A stretch of DNA of 64,000 bases from Arbacia lixula (lineage: Eukaryota; Echinodermata; Echinoidea; Arbacioida; Arbaciidae): the NCBI GenBank assembly GCA_963669155.1, contig OZ022597.1, positions 14,155,965-14,219,964 of the forward strand, written 5' to 3'. Positions 45,541-57,478 of the stretch are shown piece by piece. Under the pieces are notes generated by a model. It was not told where the DNA came from. It saw only the letters and a program-made list of their open reading frames with translations, and searched no databases. Made by a program: the position numbers and the translations under genes. How positions within the stretch are numbered: the stretch's first letter is position 1; each line of letters opens with the position of its first letter.

Positions 45541-45965
45541 GTAAATAATATAATTACACCGGGGAGCTAAAGCTGCTAACTTATTTTATTCTATGTTGCG
45601 AGAGGTAAAGAGTATTTAGAGAGGATGAATGCTGTTTGTCACATAGTGGGTTTTTCTTCATAAATAAGATAAATAATTAATAAAAATCGGAACTAATATT
45701 TATGTAGTTTGAAAATGAAACTTTAATTAAAAGGAATGCATGAAATAATCAGATTATAATGAAACGCAATAACATACACATATCAATTGAATTGAACAGT
45801 GAAATATTGCCTCAATACAATAATCTTTAAATAGGCATGATGATGGATAAACAATCAAATACTTTCCAATTGACTCTGTCTACTAGTCATATATATATAT
45901 CAAAAGTAATGAATGAAATTATGGGTTTACATCAAACTATCTTCGGTACAGATATACAAACCTAC
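45541..45965. other. No gene seen
   Basis: AT-rich, with a short (TA)n run near 45889. Confidence 0.55.
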
Positions 45966-46220
45966 ACATGGCCGGTTGATAATGTTCAGCGCAGTGTGCA
46001 GCGTCAATACAACCCGGTTGCCTTGACGACGCGATCGCGATAACGTTGATTTTTGAAGCGCGAGTTCATCGAAAGACCCGCTGTCGAGGTTACACGGTAG
46101 GACGTCGATGCCCGAGCTGAGGTGGTTGTAGTTGCGATCCTCGATGCTCGGCGACGTCGATGAAGGAGACCAGGAAACCGAACTGTCACCGCCCGGTCTG
46201 GGTGCAAGGGCACGTGATGG
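45966..46220 (-). CDS. Candidate internal exon of an unrecognised gene
   Basis: An 85-codon open interval on the minus strand between an acceptor (GGGTTCAG) and a donor (TGT|GTAGGT), phase 0 at both ends, in a GC-rich island within AT-rich sequence. The predicted peptide includes SPSIEDRNYNHLSSGIDVLP, CNLDSGSFDELALQKSTLSR and RVVLTLHTALNIINRP. I do not recognise the family. Codon choice looks coding-like but that is impressionistic. Another minus frame here (Arg/Thr-rich) is also open, so the frame is not certain. It may pair with the candidate exon at 46980-47180. Confidence 0.3.
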
Positions 46221-46979
46221 CTGAACCCTTGATTACGTCTGAAATACAGTTACACCGAATCATAAATAATATTCAACCCAAGTATAACTTGTACGCTTTA
46301 ACTTAAAATTTTGTAAAGCACACGACATCTTAAAATGACAATAATCACACTATTTGGTTTACCAATTAATAGACTTCGCAAAAAAAAAAGCAACCGGATA
46401 TCTCCAATTACCATAATAGCCATTTACTAGCATAATAATGTCCAGTACTAGAATGATTCATACCTCTGCTTTGTACAATACTTCCATTTAACCAGCAACC
46501 ATTTCTTATGACCGCTTGTTAACAAAATGCGTAAGTTGCATAAACCATTGATTATCAAAACATATAGCCACGCTAAAGTAGTTCTCATTTTCATCCCAAT
46601 ATAAATATATGCCGTAAATACACGGTGGTACCGATCAATGAGAAATACCCAACAATATAGGCTTCCTCAAAGTTCGACATGGCTGACATAAAATGGCCGA
46701 CTTTTGTTACTTGCCAAAAGAGGGCGTTTATGACATATGACTACTAATTAAACACATTTCAGTTTTTGCTGAAAAATATATACGTTCAGTTTCCGAACTA
46801 GAAGAAATCATTCAATTTGAAATGGTAATTTTCGTGTCAGAAATTGTTTGCATTTAAAATGTTCACTTTAGTTGAAAGCACTGATTTTTAGAAAGTCAAA
46901 CTTTAATCTGAAAGACTTGCCTATACAGGAATTAAACAGTTGTAGAAACCCCCCGCAAACTGGCATGTTTCAGACTTAC

Positions 46980-47180
46980 AGTTATTTTGAAGAATTGAAG
47001 ATCCTGTTGCCTGCCTCCCGGAGGAATTTGTGTCCACACGACGGCCGTCTGCACTTCCCGCTCATGACAGCAGAAACAGTGGCAGCTAGAGTTGGGGTGG
47101 ATGCACTCACTCTCATGCAGCAAGTCCCCAGACTTCCCCGACTCTCTCCCGCGCACAGGACTCCTCCCCGTGGGTGACAA
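46980..47180 (-). CDS. Candidate exon of an unrecognised gene (strand uncertain)
   Basis: The minus strand is open and ends FFKIT at a strong phase-0 donor (ACT|GTAAGT), compatible with the acceptor phase of the 45966-46220 candidate. Its peptide includes SGDLLHESECIHPNSSCHCF. The + strand is equally open after a TTACAG acceptor (peptide YFEELKILLPASRRNLCPHD, stop at 47177). I cannot tell which, if either, is real. GC content is raised relative to the surroundings. Confidence 0.25.
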
Positions 47181-47381
47181 AACACGTCAATTACGACAAA
47201 ATAGCTTCTCACACCACTCCCTCAAACTCATGTACCCTCGGACCCTCATTCCATCATAACAAAACAAAATCTACCAATCATGTTCTCCCATATGTGTCTC
47301 GTCACTTACTATTACATAATACCCTTAGGGCAAAATCAGGCAAACCGAAAAAAAAAACGCGGGTAACAATAGATTAGGCAC

Positions 47382-47449
47382 GGCTCCTAGCTGCGAAAAG
47401 GATAGACAAAAGAATTAAGAATGCGATGCATCCAGTGCGCCACAGAGCC
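47382..47449 (-). repeat. tRNA-like 5' half (degenerate)
   Basis: The minus strand begins GGCTCTGTGGCGCACTGGAT, closely resembling the 5' half of tRNA-Arg, and a GGAGCC near the far end could close a 5-bp acceptor. No T-arm B-box is present. A tRNA pseudogene or SINE fragment. Confidence 0.35.
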
Positions 47450-48487
47450 TAGGTTACCTGTATTATAAAACATATGGTATAAGGGCTTTTAGAAGATGAG
47501 TCGAATTAACTCGGCCATGTGGTGTTTAAAGCTATTACAAAAGAAACACATTACTGAGCAACGTGGCTTGTAATTTGGCTTACATTTTATTTTGACACTG
47601 TTTATAAGTTGATTTTAAAAGAATTACGAAACTAAGCATTCTGAATGTGGGCTGGTAATAAAATCTAGGTTACTGGACCTAAACAACGGGCTGATTTGGA
47701 AAGATTTTTTTTGTATTTAACTTTCCACATGTGGAATTTTACAGGTTAAAAAGGTATTGTACTGATGAATTTCAGCATTCAATGAAAACATGTGCATGAG
47801 ATATTAGGTTTGAAAAGTATTTACGCATTAAACAGGCAATTTGCATCGTATTCATATCAAAAACATTAAGCAACGTTCAAACAGGGGTAACGAAGATTCA
47901 AGGTAATGAGAACTGGAACATATATAATACGGAGGATTCTGTTCTGTATAAGCGATTAAGTCTGACTACTTAAGAAGGATGCAACGAACCCCAAAACGCA
48001 TTGCAATTAGCAATTGAAATCACCATACAACTCCAAAATGTCTTTTTGTTTCCCTTCATTAAAGACACGAGAAATCTAAATCATTAATGCACATTTTGGA
48101 GGGAATTGCACGTCATTATTCAAATGACTAAATTGCTTCTTTTACATTATATCTGCGAATAGCTTAATGAACGATTTCGAATAATTATTCGATTTATCAA
48201 GCAGTTTCAAGCCTTTCTATGTTATATACGAAGAAAAAGAGTAATCGCTGTCATGATAGCAGGCATTGTATAAAATACACTGGTACACTTCACTAGCCAC
48301 ATTGTGTTTGTAATAATAATAATTGTTCATGAATGATGCCAAAAGCATGGCAAAGGTAAGAAAATTGCAACGGGACACATGTGTTTCAATTACAAGACGT
48401 TCGTTTTATTCCCTCTTAAACTTGAATATGTTATTTATTTGACGGGAAGCACGGAGAGTGAATTGAATTCACAACGTCACAGATACC
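47450..48487. other. No gene seen
   Basis: AT-rich sequence with no recognisable element. Confidence 0.55.
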
Positions 48488-50185
48488 CAGCCAAACGGCA
48501 GGCACCGGAAAATACGCTCATTTTATTTTCAGCGAGGTAGTCGTGACCTTCACTTGACCTCTCGAACCGCGGAAAACGTCTCCTTTTCAAACTGCGATAT
48601 CTTCATGAATATATCATATTTTCGTGCGCTTTCTTTTGTAAATGTATGTTGGAGGTCGACATTTACCAAGGGTGAAAAAACATTTCAGTGAAACAGGCAG
48701 ACAAATATTGCAAATTCGAGATAAATATGTGGTTCTAATACAAATTAAAAAAATTAAAATAAACTCTATATTCCAATGTCAATCGCTTTTGAGCCCTAAA
48801 CATTTTGAGATCATCTGAAGCGGAATTTATTTTTCTTTATGGAGATACCATTATTTTTCAACCTCCCCCCATAGAAGGGTCAGCATCCAGCAAAACATCA
48901 ACCATGTTCAAATCCAAAATGAGCGAGATATGACGAAGTTGTGAACGATCCTAACCAGCCAATCATAGTTCACGATAATAACGAAATTCTACCGGCGATC
49001 CAAGGCGATCCAATCATAGTCCGCGGACTAAGATTGACTGGTTAGGATCGCTCACAACTTCGTCATATCTCGCTCATTCTGGATTTGAACATGGTTGATG
49101 TTTTGCTGGATGCTGACCCTTCTATGGGGGGAGGTTGAAAAATAATGGTATCTCCATAAAGTACAATAAATTCCGCTTCAGATGATCTCTAAATGTTTAG
49201 GGCTCAAAAGCGATTGACATTGGAATATAGAGTTTATTTTCATTTTTTAAATTTTTATTAGAACCACATTATTTATCTCGAATTTTCAATATTTGTCTGC
49301 CTGTTTCAATGAAATTTTTTTTCACCCTCAGTAAATGTCGACCTCCAACATACAGTTACAAAAGAAAATGTACAAAAATATGATATATTCATGGAGATAT
49401 CGCAGTTTGAAAAAGAGACCTTTTTCGCGGTTCGAGAGGTAAAGCGAAGGTCACGACTACCGAGCTGAAAATAAAATCGTGTGTTTTCTGCTGCCTGCGG
49501 ACGAATATCGGTTGCGAAGTCCGTATGATTTCTGAAAATTCGCGTCACTTTGAAGACGAATAGCTCAAATGTTTTATTTTTGCGCCCAAACAAAACTGGA
49601 ATCAAATTCTCCGCTGGAGTACCGGCTTTCCAAAGCTGTAACTGGTATTGCCGTTCAATTTGTAGAAGGGTCAGGATCCAGCAAAGTCTGGGAGCTTACG
49701 TATATATCGGTTGCGAAGTCCGTACGATTTCTAAAATCTCGCGTCACTTTGAAGACGAATAGCTCAAATGTTTTATTTTTGAGCCCAAACAATATTGGAA
49801 TCAGAATCTCCGCTGAAGTATTGGCTTTTTAGAGCCGTAACTGTCGATGCCGTACAATCCATAGAAGGGTCAGCATCCAGCAAGGTCTGAGAGCTTACAT
49901 ATTTCAAAAAAAAATTGAGGCCTGTTTTTGAAGGCAAATAACATAAAAACTCCTTTGCGGATTTCGATAAAAACTAAAAATATTTATTAAGAAACATATA
50001 ATCTCAATCCCTGTCTAAAAAAATCCTGATCAGTATGCTTACAGAAGACCTCAGCAAAAGATCTCGCGAGCATGTCAAATTCCTTCATAATCTACGTGCA
50101 GCAAAATCTGCGCGTGAGATTTCGCGAGACGAAAAATAAAACGCTCACGATTTCTATAGAACGAGCGAGCGCTGCCGATTGACTG
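48488..50185. mobile_element. TIR element family X, copy 1 (1.7 kb), with internal long palindrome
   Basis: The ends are CAGCCAAACGGCAG and, inverted, CAGTCAATCGGCAG; TACC precedes and follows the element (48484-48487 and 50186-50189). The left part is a long palindrome: arms of about 450 bases (about 48519-48966 and 49033-49470), more than about 90% alike by eye, around CTAACCAGCCAATCATAG. The right part has two direct repeats of a 199-base unit (starting ATATCGGTTGCGAAGTCCGT at 49505 and 49704) and an AT-rich segment ending in GCGAGCGCTGCCG. No transposase is encoded, so it is non-autonomous. Sola, Chapaev, Academ and Ginger are families I recall with 4-base duplications; none is proven. 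Confidence 0.85.
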
Positions 50186-50706
50186 TACCCCTGTTATTCA
50201 TTCTGCAAATGCTTGGCGAACAGTAGACTCATGAATTACAACGTGTTGCGTAGCGTGGGAAATGACACTGCATGAATTATGTTTTCACATTATCATTGGG
50301 CCTTTACATTACCAGTCTATTTGGAAATACAACCTGGTGGAAATTAGATTTTTCTTTTTTATTTGTCACCCAAATTCTCATAAACTTCGCATATTGAATA
50401 TAAGATCTAGTATACATCTAGTACTTTGTAAACTAACATACTTGTTTTCCATCAAAAATTCAATTCAATATTTTTATATCAAGTACAAATCTGTACCGTG
50501 AATAAAATTATAAGGCTACAGAAACCGTGGATGATTTATCATACCCTGTTCAACCATCCAACGTTCCGTCTCAAGTCACAGAATTACAAGATTAACCATG
50601 CTAGCAGTTCGACAACATTGTCGGGCTACACGACCCCATAGTAGTCAAATTTATCACGTGACACTCGAACAGATGAATCCATATATGCCTTTCCGAAATG
50701 GTCACT
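50186..50706. other. No gene seen
   Basis: AT-rich, no supported feature. Confidence 0.55.
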
Positions 50707-51001
50707 GGCATGGGCTGGGGGGTGGGGGGGGCGGGGGGGGGGGGGGGGCGGGGGGGGGAAGTGATGGGATTTTGGGGAGGTGTTTTTTTTCCTTCATTTT
50801 GTTTTTTATCCCGCCCAGTCTCTGAAAATGGTGGGGGGGGGGGGGGGGGGGGTTATGACGTTTTTCGAAAAAATTTCAATCAGACAGAAAATAGCGAGGG
50901 GGGACATTTTATATTGTGTCCCCCCCCCCTTTCCAAATGGTGGGGGGGGGGGGGGGACGCGACCCCCCCGCCCCCCCCCCCCCGGGATTTCCGCCCATGC
51001 C
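50707..51001. mobile_element. G/C-run element, copy 2
   Basis: Begins GGCATGGGC and ends GGGATTTCCGCCCATGCC. The interior order matches 28937-29159: poly-G, GATGGGATTTTGGGGAGGTG, T-rich, ATATTGTGTC, poly-C. An extra block of about 80 bases (TTTTTCGAAAAAATTTCAAT and neighbours) is present. Long Gly-rich frames are artefacts of the poly-G. Confidence 0.7.
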
Positions 51002-51288
51002 CATTACAATGTTACAATACATGTTTACATTCAAAAGGTCGATTGAGTAGTTTGATTTTCTACAGTAAATGGTTAAACAAATATACGCGCCATCAGACAA
51101 AAATACACACACATATGACTGCTCAGAACATTCACACATCAAGAAACAATGCACAATATTTACATTTAAATTACTTACTAAGACAAATAAATCTGACGCA
51201 GAAAAACATGATACTACCAGATATTTTACCAAGAAGCTAAGATTGCACAAGTAAGTCTATAACTTTGCTAGCTCATCGTAGTTGTGGA

Positions 51289-51525
51289 TTAGGTGGGTTT
51301 TTTTCTTGCTACCGTCACTGTGATGGTACAAGTGTGAAAATTCACCCATATATGCTCAATGCGACTTTTCCCTTCTCGAGCTTGCTGGTCTCTGACAACA
51401 ATTTCAGGTTGGCCAATTCTGTGTGACCCCTCGATGTCCTCTAGCTTTAAATTGACTTCCAGGTGATCGCTGGCTACTTTCGTGTTTTCTTCCAGTCTTT
51501 TGGTACACCCAAACAGTCTCACACA
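51289..51525 (-). pseudogene. Non-LTR ORF1-like fragment
   Basis: The minus strand encodes VRLFGCTKRLEENTKVASDH, LEVNLKLEDIEGSHRIGQPE and WVNF. It resembles the RRM-like segment of L1-type ORF1 proteins (R-x-x-G-V...D-I-x-R-S-H-R-x-G). Only this segment survives. Call based on motif spelling alone. Confidence 0.45.
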
Positions 51526-51813
51526 ATTACATCGAGAGTGAAGGGGCCTATGGTAGGTTTCCTCGATTAAACGCCCGACACGAAATTAGGACAAGACGTC
51601 ATCAGGAGTACAATTGATTAGTGATTTATTTTGTGGAGATATCAAGAAGAAGGACTCCTGCGTTGTACAGAAATATACAAAAATTATCATAAGTACATCG
51701 TCATGATGTAATTATTATTTGATAGCATAAGAGAAGAAAAAAAGTCCATATTTCTGTAAAGCAGTTTAATTCAGTTCAAAATTTAGTTCAAAGAATCAAT
51801 TTATTATATCACA

Positions 51814-52086
51814 TGGAATTCTCTACCTGTCCATATGTATCGAGCCACTTCTATGAATCAGTTTAAGACCCCGCCGAAAACGCACCTTTTTAGTAAATAA
51901 TTCCCTGGAATATCCCAGTTTTGAGTCGGTCAATGGAGGTGCATATCAATGTTGATTTTTAGTATTTACCCATTTACATATTTATTATTTTGAATTACTT
52001 AAGGTTTCTTCTTTAATTCCTAGGATAATTGACAAAAACAGTGTGCTTAAAAGCGCCCGTATTAAGCGCCAAATAAATCTTTTGTA

Positions 52087-52124
<38 letters not shown>

Positions 52125-52130
52125 CATCAT
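51814..52130 (+). mobile_element. 3' end of a Jockey/CR1-type non-LTR element
   Basis: The + strand encodes the C-terminal motif WNSLPVHMYRATSMNQFKTP, then KTHLFSK and a TAA at 51900. A 3' UTR follows, ending AAGCGCCAAATAAATC and an (ATT)n tail (about 52085-52125). The WNSLPxxIRxxxSxxxFKxxLKTHLF motif and ATT-repeat tail are typical of Jockey/CR1-like elements. Everything upstream is missing (5' truncation). Confidence 0.75.
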
Positions 52131-53149
52131 CATCGTTATATGATATTCCATCTTGTGTAATAAAGTATTTTACATGCTTAGATAGTATGATTGGCATTAT
52201 AATGCGAAATCTCTAGCTATCACACGTATTTCCTTTACAACCAAATAAATACCTTAACATCGAGTATCGCTACTTAGGAAACTTGTCAAAAGTCCCTGCC
52301 GCGTCTTTTGCTGTCAAAACCCCATGCGTCTTTTCAATGCGGCTTTCCTGATCAGTGTTCTTTTGTGTTGAAAGGAACGGTGGAGTTCAAAGGCTTATTC
52401 ATACTAGCGTTCCTTTGTCCGTCTTTCCGGGCACTCCTATTTTGTATTCGCATAGCGAATGATCATTTCTAAATAGCTCCCTCTACGACCAAAACTCTCG
52501 CATTCGGTCGTAATGACTGTACGTAAAGTGAGTTCTGTAATTTCGGGCGTGCATGAAGCCACTGAGTGAAAGGACACTTGAACTCAATAAACGACATATT
52601 AAACACGTCATCAAATGTTTCTAATATTTTCAATTTGTTGCATGAATCATGAATAATCTTTCCTCAAATGGACGGGGATTAATTCATTCTGTCTAATATG
52701 ATAAAAGTAGGCCTACATGTAATTTGGTTTCCTCGCAATTTTTCACTATGTGCATGCATGCTTTATTTCTTCGCTACGTTTATGTCCCTATCAGAGATAT
52801 AGGATGTGGTGACTATAACTTGCGCATATTTTAAAGATGATATATCATGGTGATATTAAATCAAAGATTTACTTTCAATTCACCAAAGAAAATCGTCTAA
52901 ATTCATAAATACCAAATGGACGGCAACATACTAAAGTCCTTTTGCTCGACTTAACTATTAATTCGTTCAAAGGTTTTCGAAGGTATCGCCATCTCAAAAG
53001 TCTATGCCGATCGGCAAATGCACGCTACAGGCTAAAGAAATTCATGAAAAAATAATTTTGACTTCATTTCACGCACGATAATTGTGCAAAGAAAGTCAAG
53101 CAGATAAAGGTAAGATATTCATGTTTGGATGCAGGTTAAAACGCCATAT
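52131..53149. other. No gene seen
   Basis: No supported coding or repeat structure. Confidence 0.5.
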
Positions 53150-53620
53150 AATCGGTTGAAACTATTAACTCATCGTAAGTTCATGTAAAGAAACCGGCAG
53201 TTTTCTGTAACTATTGGCTAAGCCCGCTTAATAAACTGCCGATTTATCATGACTATTAATAATTTCCGACCCGCCCGGCCTTGACAAGAACTCCCTGTTA
53301 ATCGTATCTATTGATAGAGACCGCCCATATCATTTTCAGAAACTATTCATTCGTCGTAACTTCGAAACCGGCAGTTTACCGTAGGCACGCTCCATCGCTA
53401 CTAAACTACCGATTTTTCATAACTATTGATTATTTCCGGCCCGCCCTTGATATAAACTCCCGGTTTATCGTGATGGTTAATAGTCAAATACCCGTCCTTT
53501 TGATTGAGAAACGGCTATAATTAATAAACACCGATACACTCTTCACGGGGACTACAAGTCTATCGTAATTATTGATAATGCCGAGCTCGTCTTTCGAAAC
53601 CGGCAATCAATCGGAGCTTT
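53150..53620. repeat. Degenerate array with AAACTGCCGATTTATC units
   Basis: At least five decayed units share the order AAACTGCCGATTTATC, then (A/G)TGACTATTAATA, then TTTCCGACCCGCCC. Clear copies are at about 53230, 53288, 53402 and 53455, with CCGGCAGTTT appearing inverted relative to AAACTGCCG at 53190 and 53366. Two of the best copies are about 172 bases apart. No coding content. Confidence 0.6.
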
Positions 53621-55204
53621 TCATCAAATGGTCGACCTTTCTCTCTCTATATATATATATTTATATATAATTTCTTATTATAATCAGAACGTTTCCATTG
53701 AAGTGCCCATAATTATTGTCACAAGTCTGGTTGATTTTAGTAAATGTTGTTGTTGTTGTTATGTCGTAGTGTATTAGTTGCAGTAGAATTGCTAGAAGCA
53801 TCAAGTACATTGTGTTGTACCATTTAAAAATCATTGTTAATGTTAAGTTGTTGTTTCTTTTAAAGTATACAATATCAACTTCGAATATATGACAAAGTTA
53901 TGCATTGTCAATCGATATTCATTCACTGTAATGATTAAGAAATCTCAAGCCGATGTTGCTGAAAGTAAGACAATACACAAATTTCGTGTGGTGAAAGAAA
54001 CCTTCTGGAACGATCATTTTTTACATAATAGAATGTAGAAAGCAAAGAGAAAGAAAGATTGCAATCAGGCAAAATGAATGATATCTAAGTTAACATACGT
54101 TTGCTTCGAGATCTATTGAGATTAATGCTACAATAGCGAATATGATACTAGTTAGTATATACCCATTACTTTGACGGGAAATATCATTAAATTACATTCT
54201 GTCTGCTGTTTATTACGATTAAATGTTTATTTTTGATAGTGCAACGCCAATTTCAGTTAAATATCGTAGAGAATGAGACGTTATGGAAATATCAACCCGG
54301 AAGTGTACACCGGATAACGTCGCGTTGTCAGGATTTCCGTTTACTGCGAGTGATTGTCACAATGGTAAAGGAGATGATGGTGATGATTGTCGTCGTATTT
54401 ATGATCATGGCGATGATTACGGTGGTCACAGTGATGTTCATAATGATCATTACGATGGTCACCGGAGATGATGATCACCATTGTTACGATAGGCACCGCG
54501 AGAGGCTTGGATCGATGATCAGTGATCGAAGCCTATTCTTGTGGTCATCTGGAAAAATCCGACAACTATTTGGAGTAACATACTCTGAATTAAAAAAAAA
54601 CAAAAAAAAAAAAAACCTGTCATATCGCGGGACAAACTTTTGAGAATTACGAGTCTTTTCAAAGAGCTAACAAACGAGCAGGATGCAAGATCATCTCCAT
54701 TCCGGCGTGTATTTCTTGAAAAAAAAAAGAACGAACGCTATAAGCAGGTAATTAAAAATAACAATGGGCGGATTTGAAGGCGGCTTGAGCAATGCAATGT
54801 GGGGGCGGGGGCGCTGTATGCAGGTACATATTCAGCGGCATTGAACGGATGGTCATGATGATGGTGATGATGAAGAGGATTATGATGCTCATCACTACAG
54901 TTACGACCATGACGATAGATTATTACGATGATCACGGCAATGATGATTATTATCATAGTTATGAACATGGCGATGATTACGATGGTCATAGTAGATTGTG
55001 GGCGGATTTGAAAACCCATGAGAGACGTGGGAGGTGATTTGCTTATGGTACCGATCACTTGCCTCACCCAATGGCAATAATAATGATCACGATTTTTATT
55101 AAACGTAACCAATGAAGTGTTCGAATAAGCAATATTTTGCTGTCAAAGTTTTTAACTGTAAGTAGCGAAAAATAGATCTCTGTTGAGCTCTGATGAACGT
55201 AGTA
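53621..55204. other. No gene; (GAT)n-rich stretches
   Basis: Includes (CT)n/(TA)n at 53640-53670 and two GATGAT-rich patches (about 54370-54480 and 54845-54990). Both patches contain CATGGCGATGATTACG(G/A)T and GGTCA(C/T)AGT. Open frames over them encode Asp/His/Met-rich low complexity. GGGCGGATTTGAA also recurs at 54764 and 55001. Confidence 0.5.
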
Positions 55205-56708
55205 CAGTCAATCGGCAGCGCTCGCTCGTTCTATAGAAATCATGAACGTTTTATTTTTCGTCTCGCGAAATCTCACGCGCAGATTTTGCTGCACCTAGAT
55301 TATGAAGGAATTCGACATGCTCGCGAGATCTTTTGCTGGTGTCTTCTGTAAGCATACTGATCAGGATTTTTTTAGACAGGGATTGATATTATATGTTTCT
55401 TAATAAATATTTACATTTATTTCGAAATCCGCAAAGGAGTTTTTATGTTATTTGCTTTCAAATACAGGCATCATTTTTTTTTTAAATATGTAAGCTCTCA
55501 CACATTGCTGGATCCTGACCCTTTTATGGATTGTACGAGAGTTACGGCTCTATAAAGAGCCTAAAAGGGCTCTAAAAAGCCAATACTTCGGCGGAGATTT
55601 TGATTCCAATATTGTTTGGGCTAAAAAAAAAACACATTTGTGCTATTCGTCTTCAAAGTGACGCGAGATTTCAGAAATCGTACGGACTTCGCAACCGATA
55701 TATATGTAAGCTCTCAGACTTTGCTGGATCCTGACCCTTCTACAAATTGGAAGGCAACACCAGTTACAGCTTTGGAAAGCCATACTTCAAGCGGAGATTT
55801 TGATTCCAATATTGTTTGGGCTCAAAAATAAAACATTTGTGCTATTCGTCTTCAAAGTGACGCGAGATTTCAGAAATCATACGGACTTCGCAACCGATAT
55901 TCGTCCGCAGGCAGCAGAAAACACGCGATTTTATTTTCAGCTCGGTAGTCGTAACCTTCACTTGACATCTCGGACCGCAACTGCGATATCTCCATGAAGA
56001 AACCATATTTTTGTACATTTTCTTTTGCAACTGTAATATTGAAGGTCGAAATTTACCAAGCATGAAAAAACATTTGATTAAAACAGGCAGAAAAATATTG
56101 CAAATTCGAGATAAATATGTGGTTCTGATGAAGATTAAAAAAATAAAAATAAACTCTATATTTAAATGAGCCCATAACATTTAGAGGTCATCTGAAGCGG
56201 AATTTATTGTACTTTATGGAGATACCATTATTTTTCAACCTCCCCCCATAGAAGGGTCAGGATCCAGCAAAACATCAACCATGTTCAAATCCAAAATGAG
56301 CGAGATATGACGAAGTTTTGAGCGATCCTAACCAGCCAATCATAGTCCGCGACACCTGAATCACCGGTAGTATTTCATTATTATCGTGGACCATGATTGG
56401 CTGGTTAGGATCGTTCACAATTTCATCATATCTCGCTCATTGTGGATTTTTTTTTTAATAGAACCACATATTTATCTCGAATTTGCAATATTTTTCTACT
56501 TGTTTGAATGAAATGTTTTTTCACACTTGGTAAATTTCGACCTCCAACATACAGGTACGAAACAAATCGTACGAAAATATGGTATATTCATGAAGATATC
56601 GCAGTTTAAAAAGGAGACGTTTTCCGCGGTTCGAGAGGTCAAGTGAAGGTCACGACTACCTCGCTGAAAATAAAATAAGCGTATTTTCCGGTGCCTGCCG
56701 TTTGGCTG
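55205..56708. mobile_element. TIR element family X, copy 2 (1.5 kb), opposite orientation
   Basis: Starts CAGTCAATCGGCAGCGCTCG and ends TGCCGTTTGGCTG, i.e. the inverse of copy 1. AGTA flanks both sides (55201-55204 and 56709-56712). It contains the 195-200 base units first (CAACCGATAT at about 55694 and 55891), then the palindrome with shorter arms (about 55920-56345 and 56390-56665). Independent insertion of the same family; no transposase frame. Confidence 0.85.
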
Positions 56709-56712
56709 AGTA

Positions 56713-57478
56713 GAAAGAGCTCCAGATTCTAATGGATCCGGGTCACTCGTTCATTGATTAACCGACCACAACCCGTACAATAAAGCAATGCATACAACGC
56801 ACATTCTACGCCGCACCACCACGCTGATCTCCTTAGAAGTCGGTGCCTCACACACATGTAAATCACTCGTACATGCCGCGAAAAACAAGCCAATGAACGA
56901 CGAGCGGTAACTAAGGGGGCGGAGCTTAGACCACTATCCAGGCAGGTCTTCGCATCGCTCGCTCGGGAGGCGAACGCAAAACGCAAAACTGGCATAAACA
57001 TTACTTCAGAAAAACGATACAATTTCATATTTAGATTAATTCTTTGGTCTGAAATTCTGGCACATGATAGATTAAACTATGGAAAATCTTAGAAGACAAA
57101 TATTCAAAAGTCGATTTTTTTTTCGTTTGATGAGTTAATTGTAAATTTTCTCGGTGGAGCAAGCGCGACTTGTCACCCATTTTGGGCTGTCGGGTCTCAT
57201 ATGTTTATTGCAATAGAATGCAACCATCCCTTGTGGAAATGGTTACAAACAGATGGATGGAGCAAGAGAAAATTTCAGGATGAAATAGAATAACAGGTTC
57301 ATGTTTGTTTTTATACATGACATTTTTTTAAAATACCCCCATGGGATATCCCGCGTATATTTTACCCCCCTTTTGAGTGTCACTTCACTCTCAGTTTTCT
57401 TTTTCAGGTTCATGATTAATTTCAAGTGGAGAAATGAAAATTAAACGTGTTTCTGTGGCGCATGAATGCATCCTTATG
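56713..57478. other. No gene seen
   Basis: GC-richer patch at about 56780-56960, with no exon that I can support. Confidence 0.5.

Noticed and set aside
50598..51240. Gly-rich frames up to 180 codons
   Set aside because: Products of poly-G/poly-C runs in a repeat element.
54233..55112. Asp/His/Met-rich frames
   Set aside because: They translate GAT/ATG-rich simple sequence; no start, splice or domain support.
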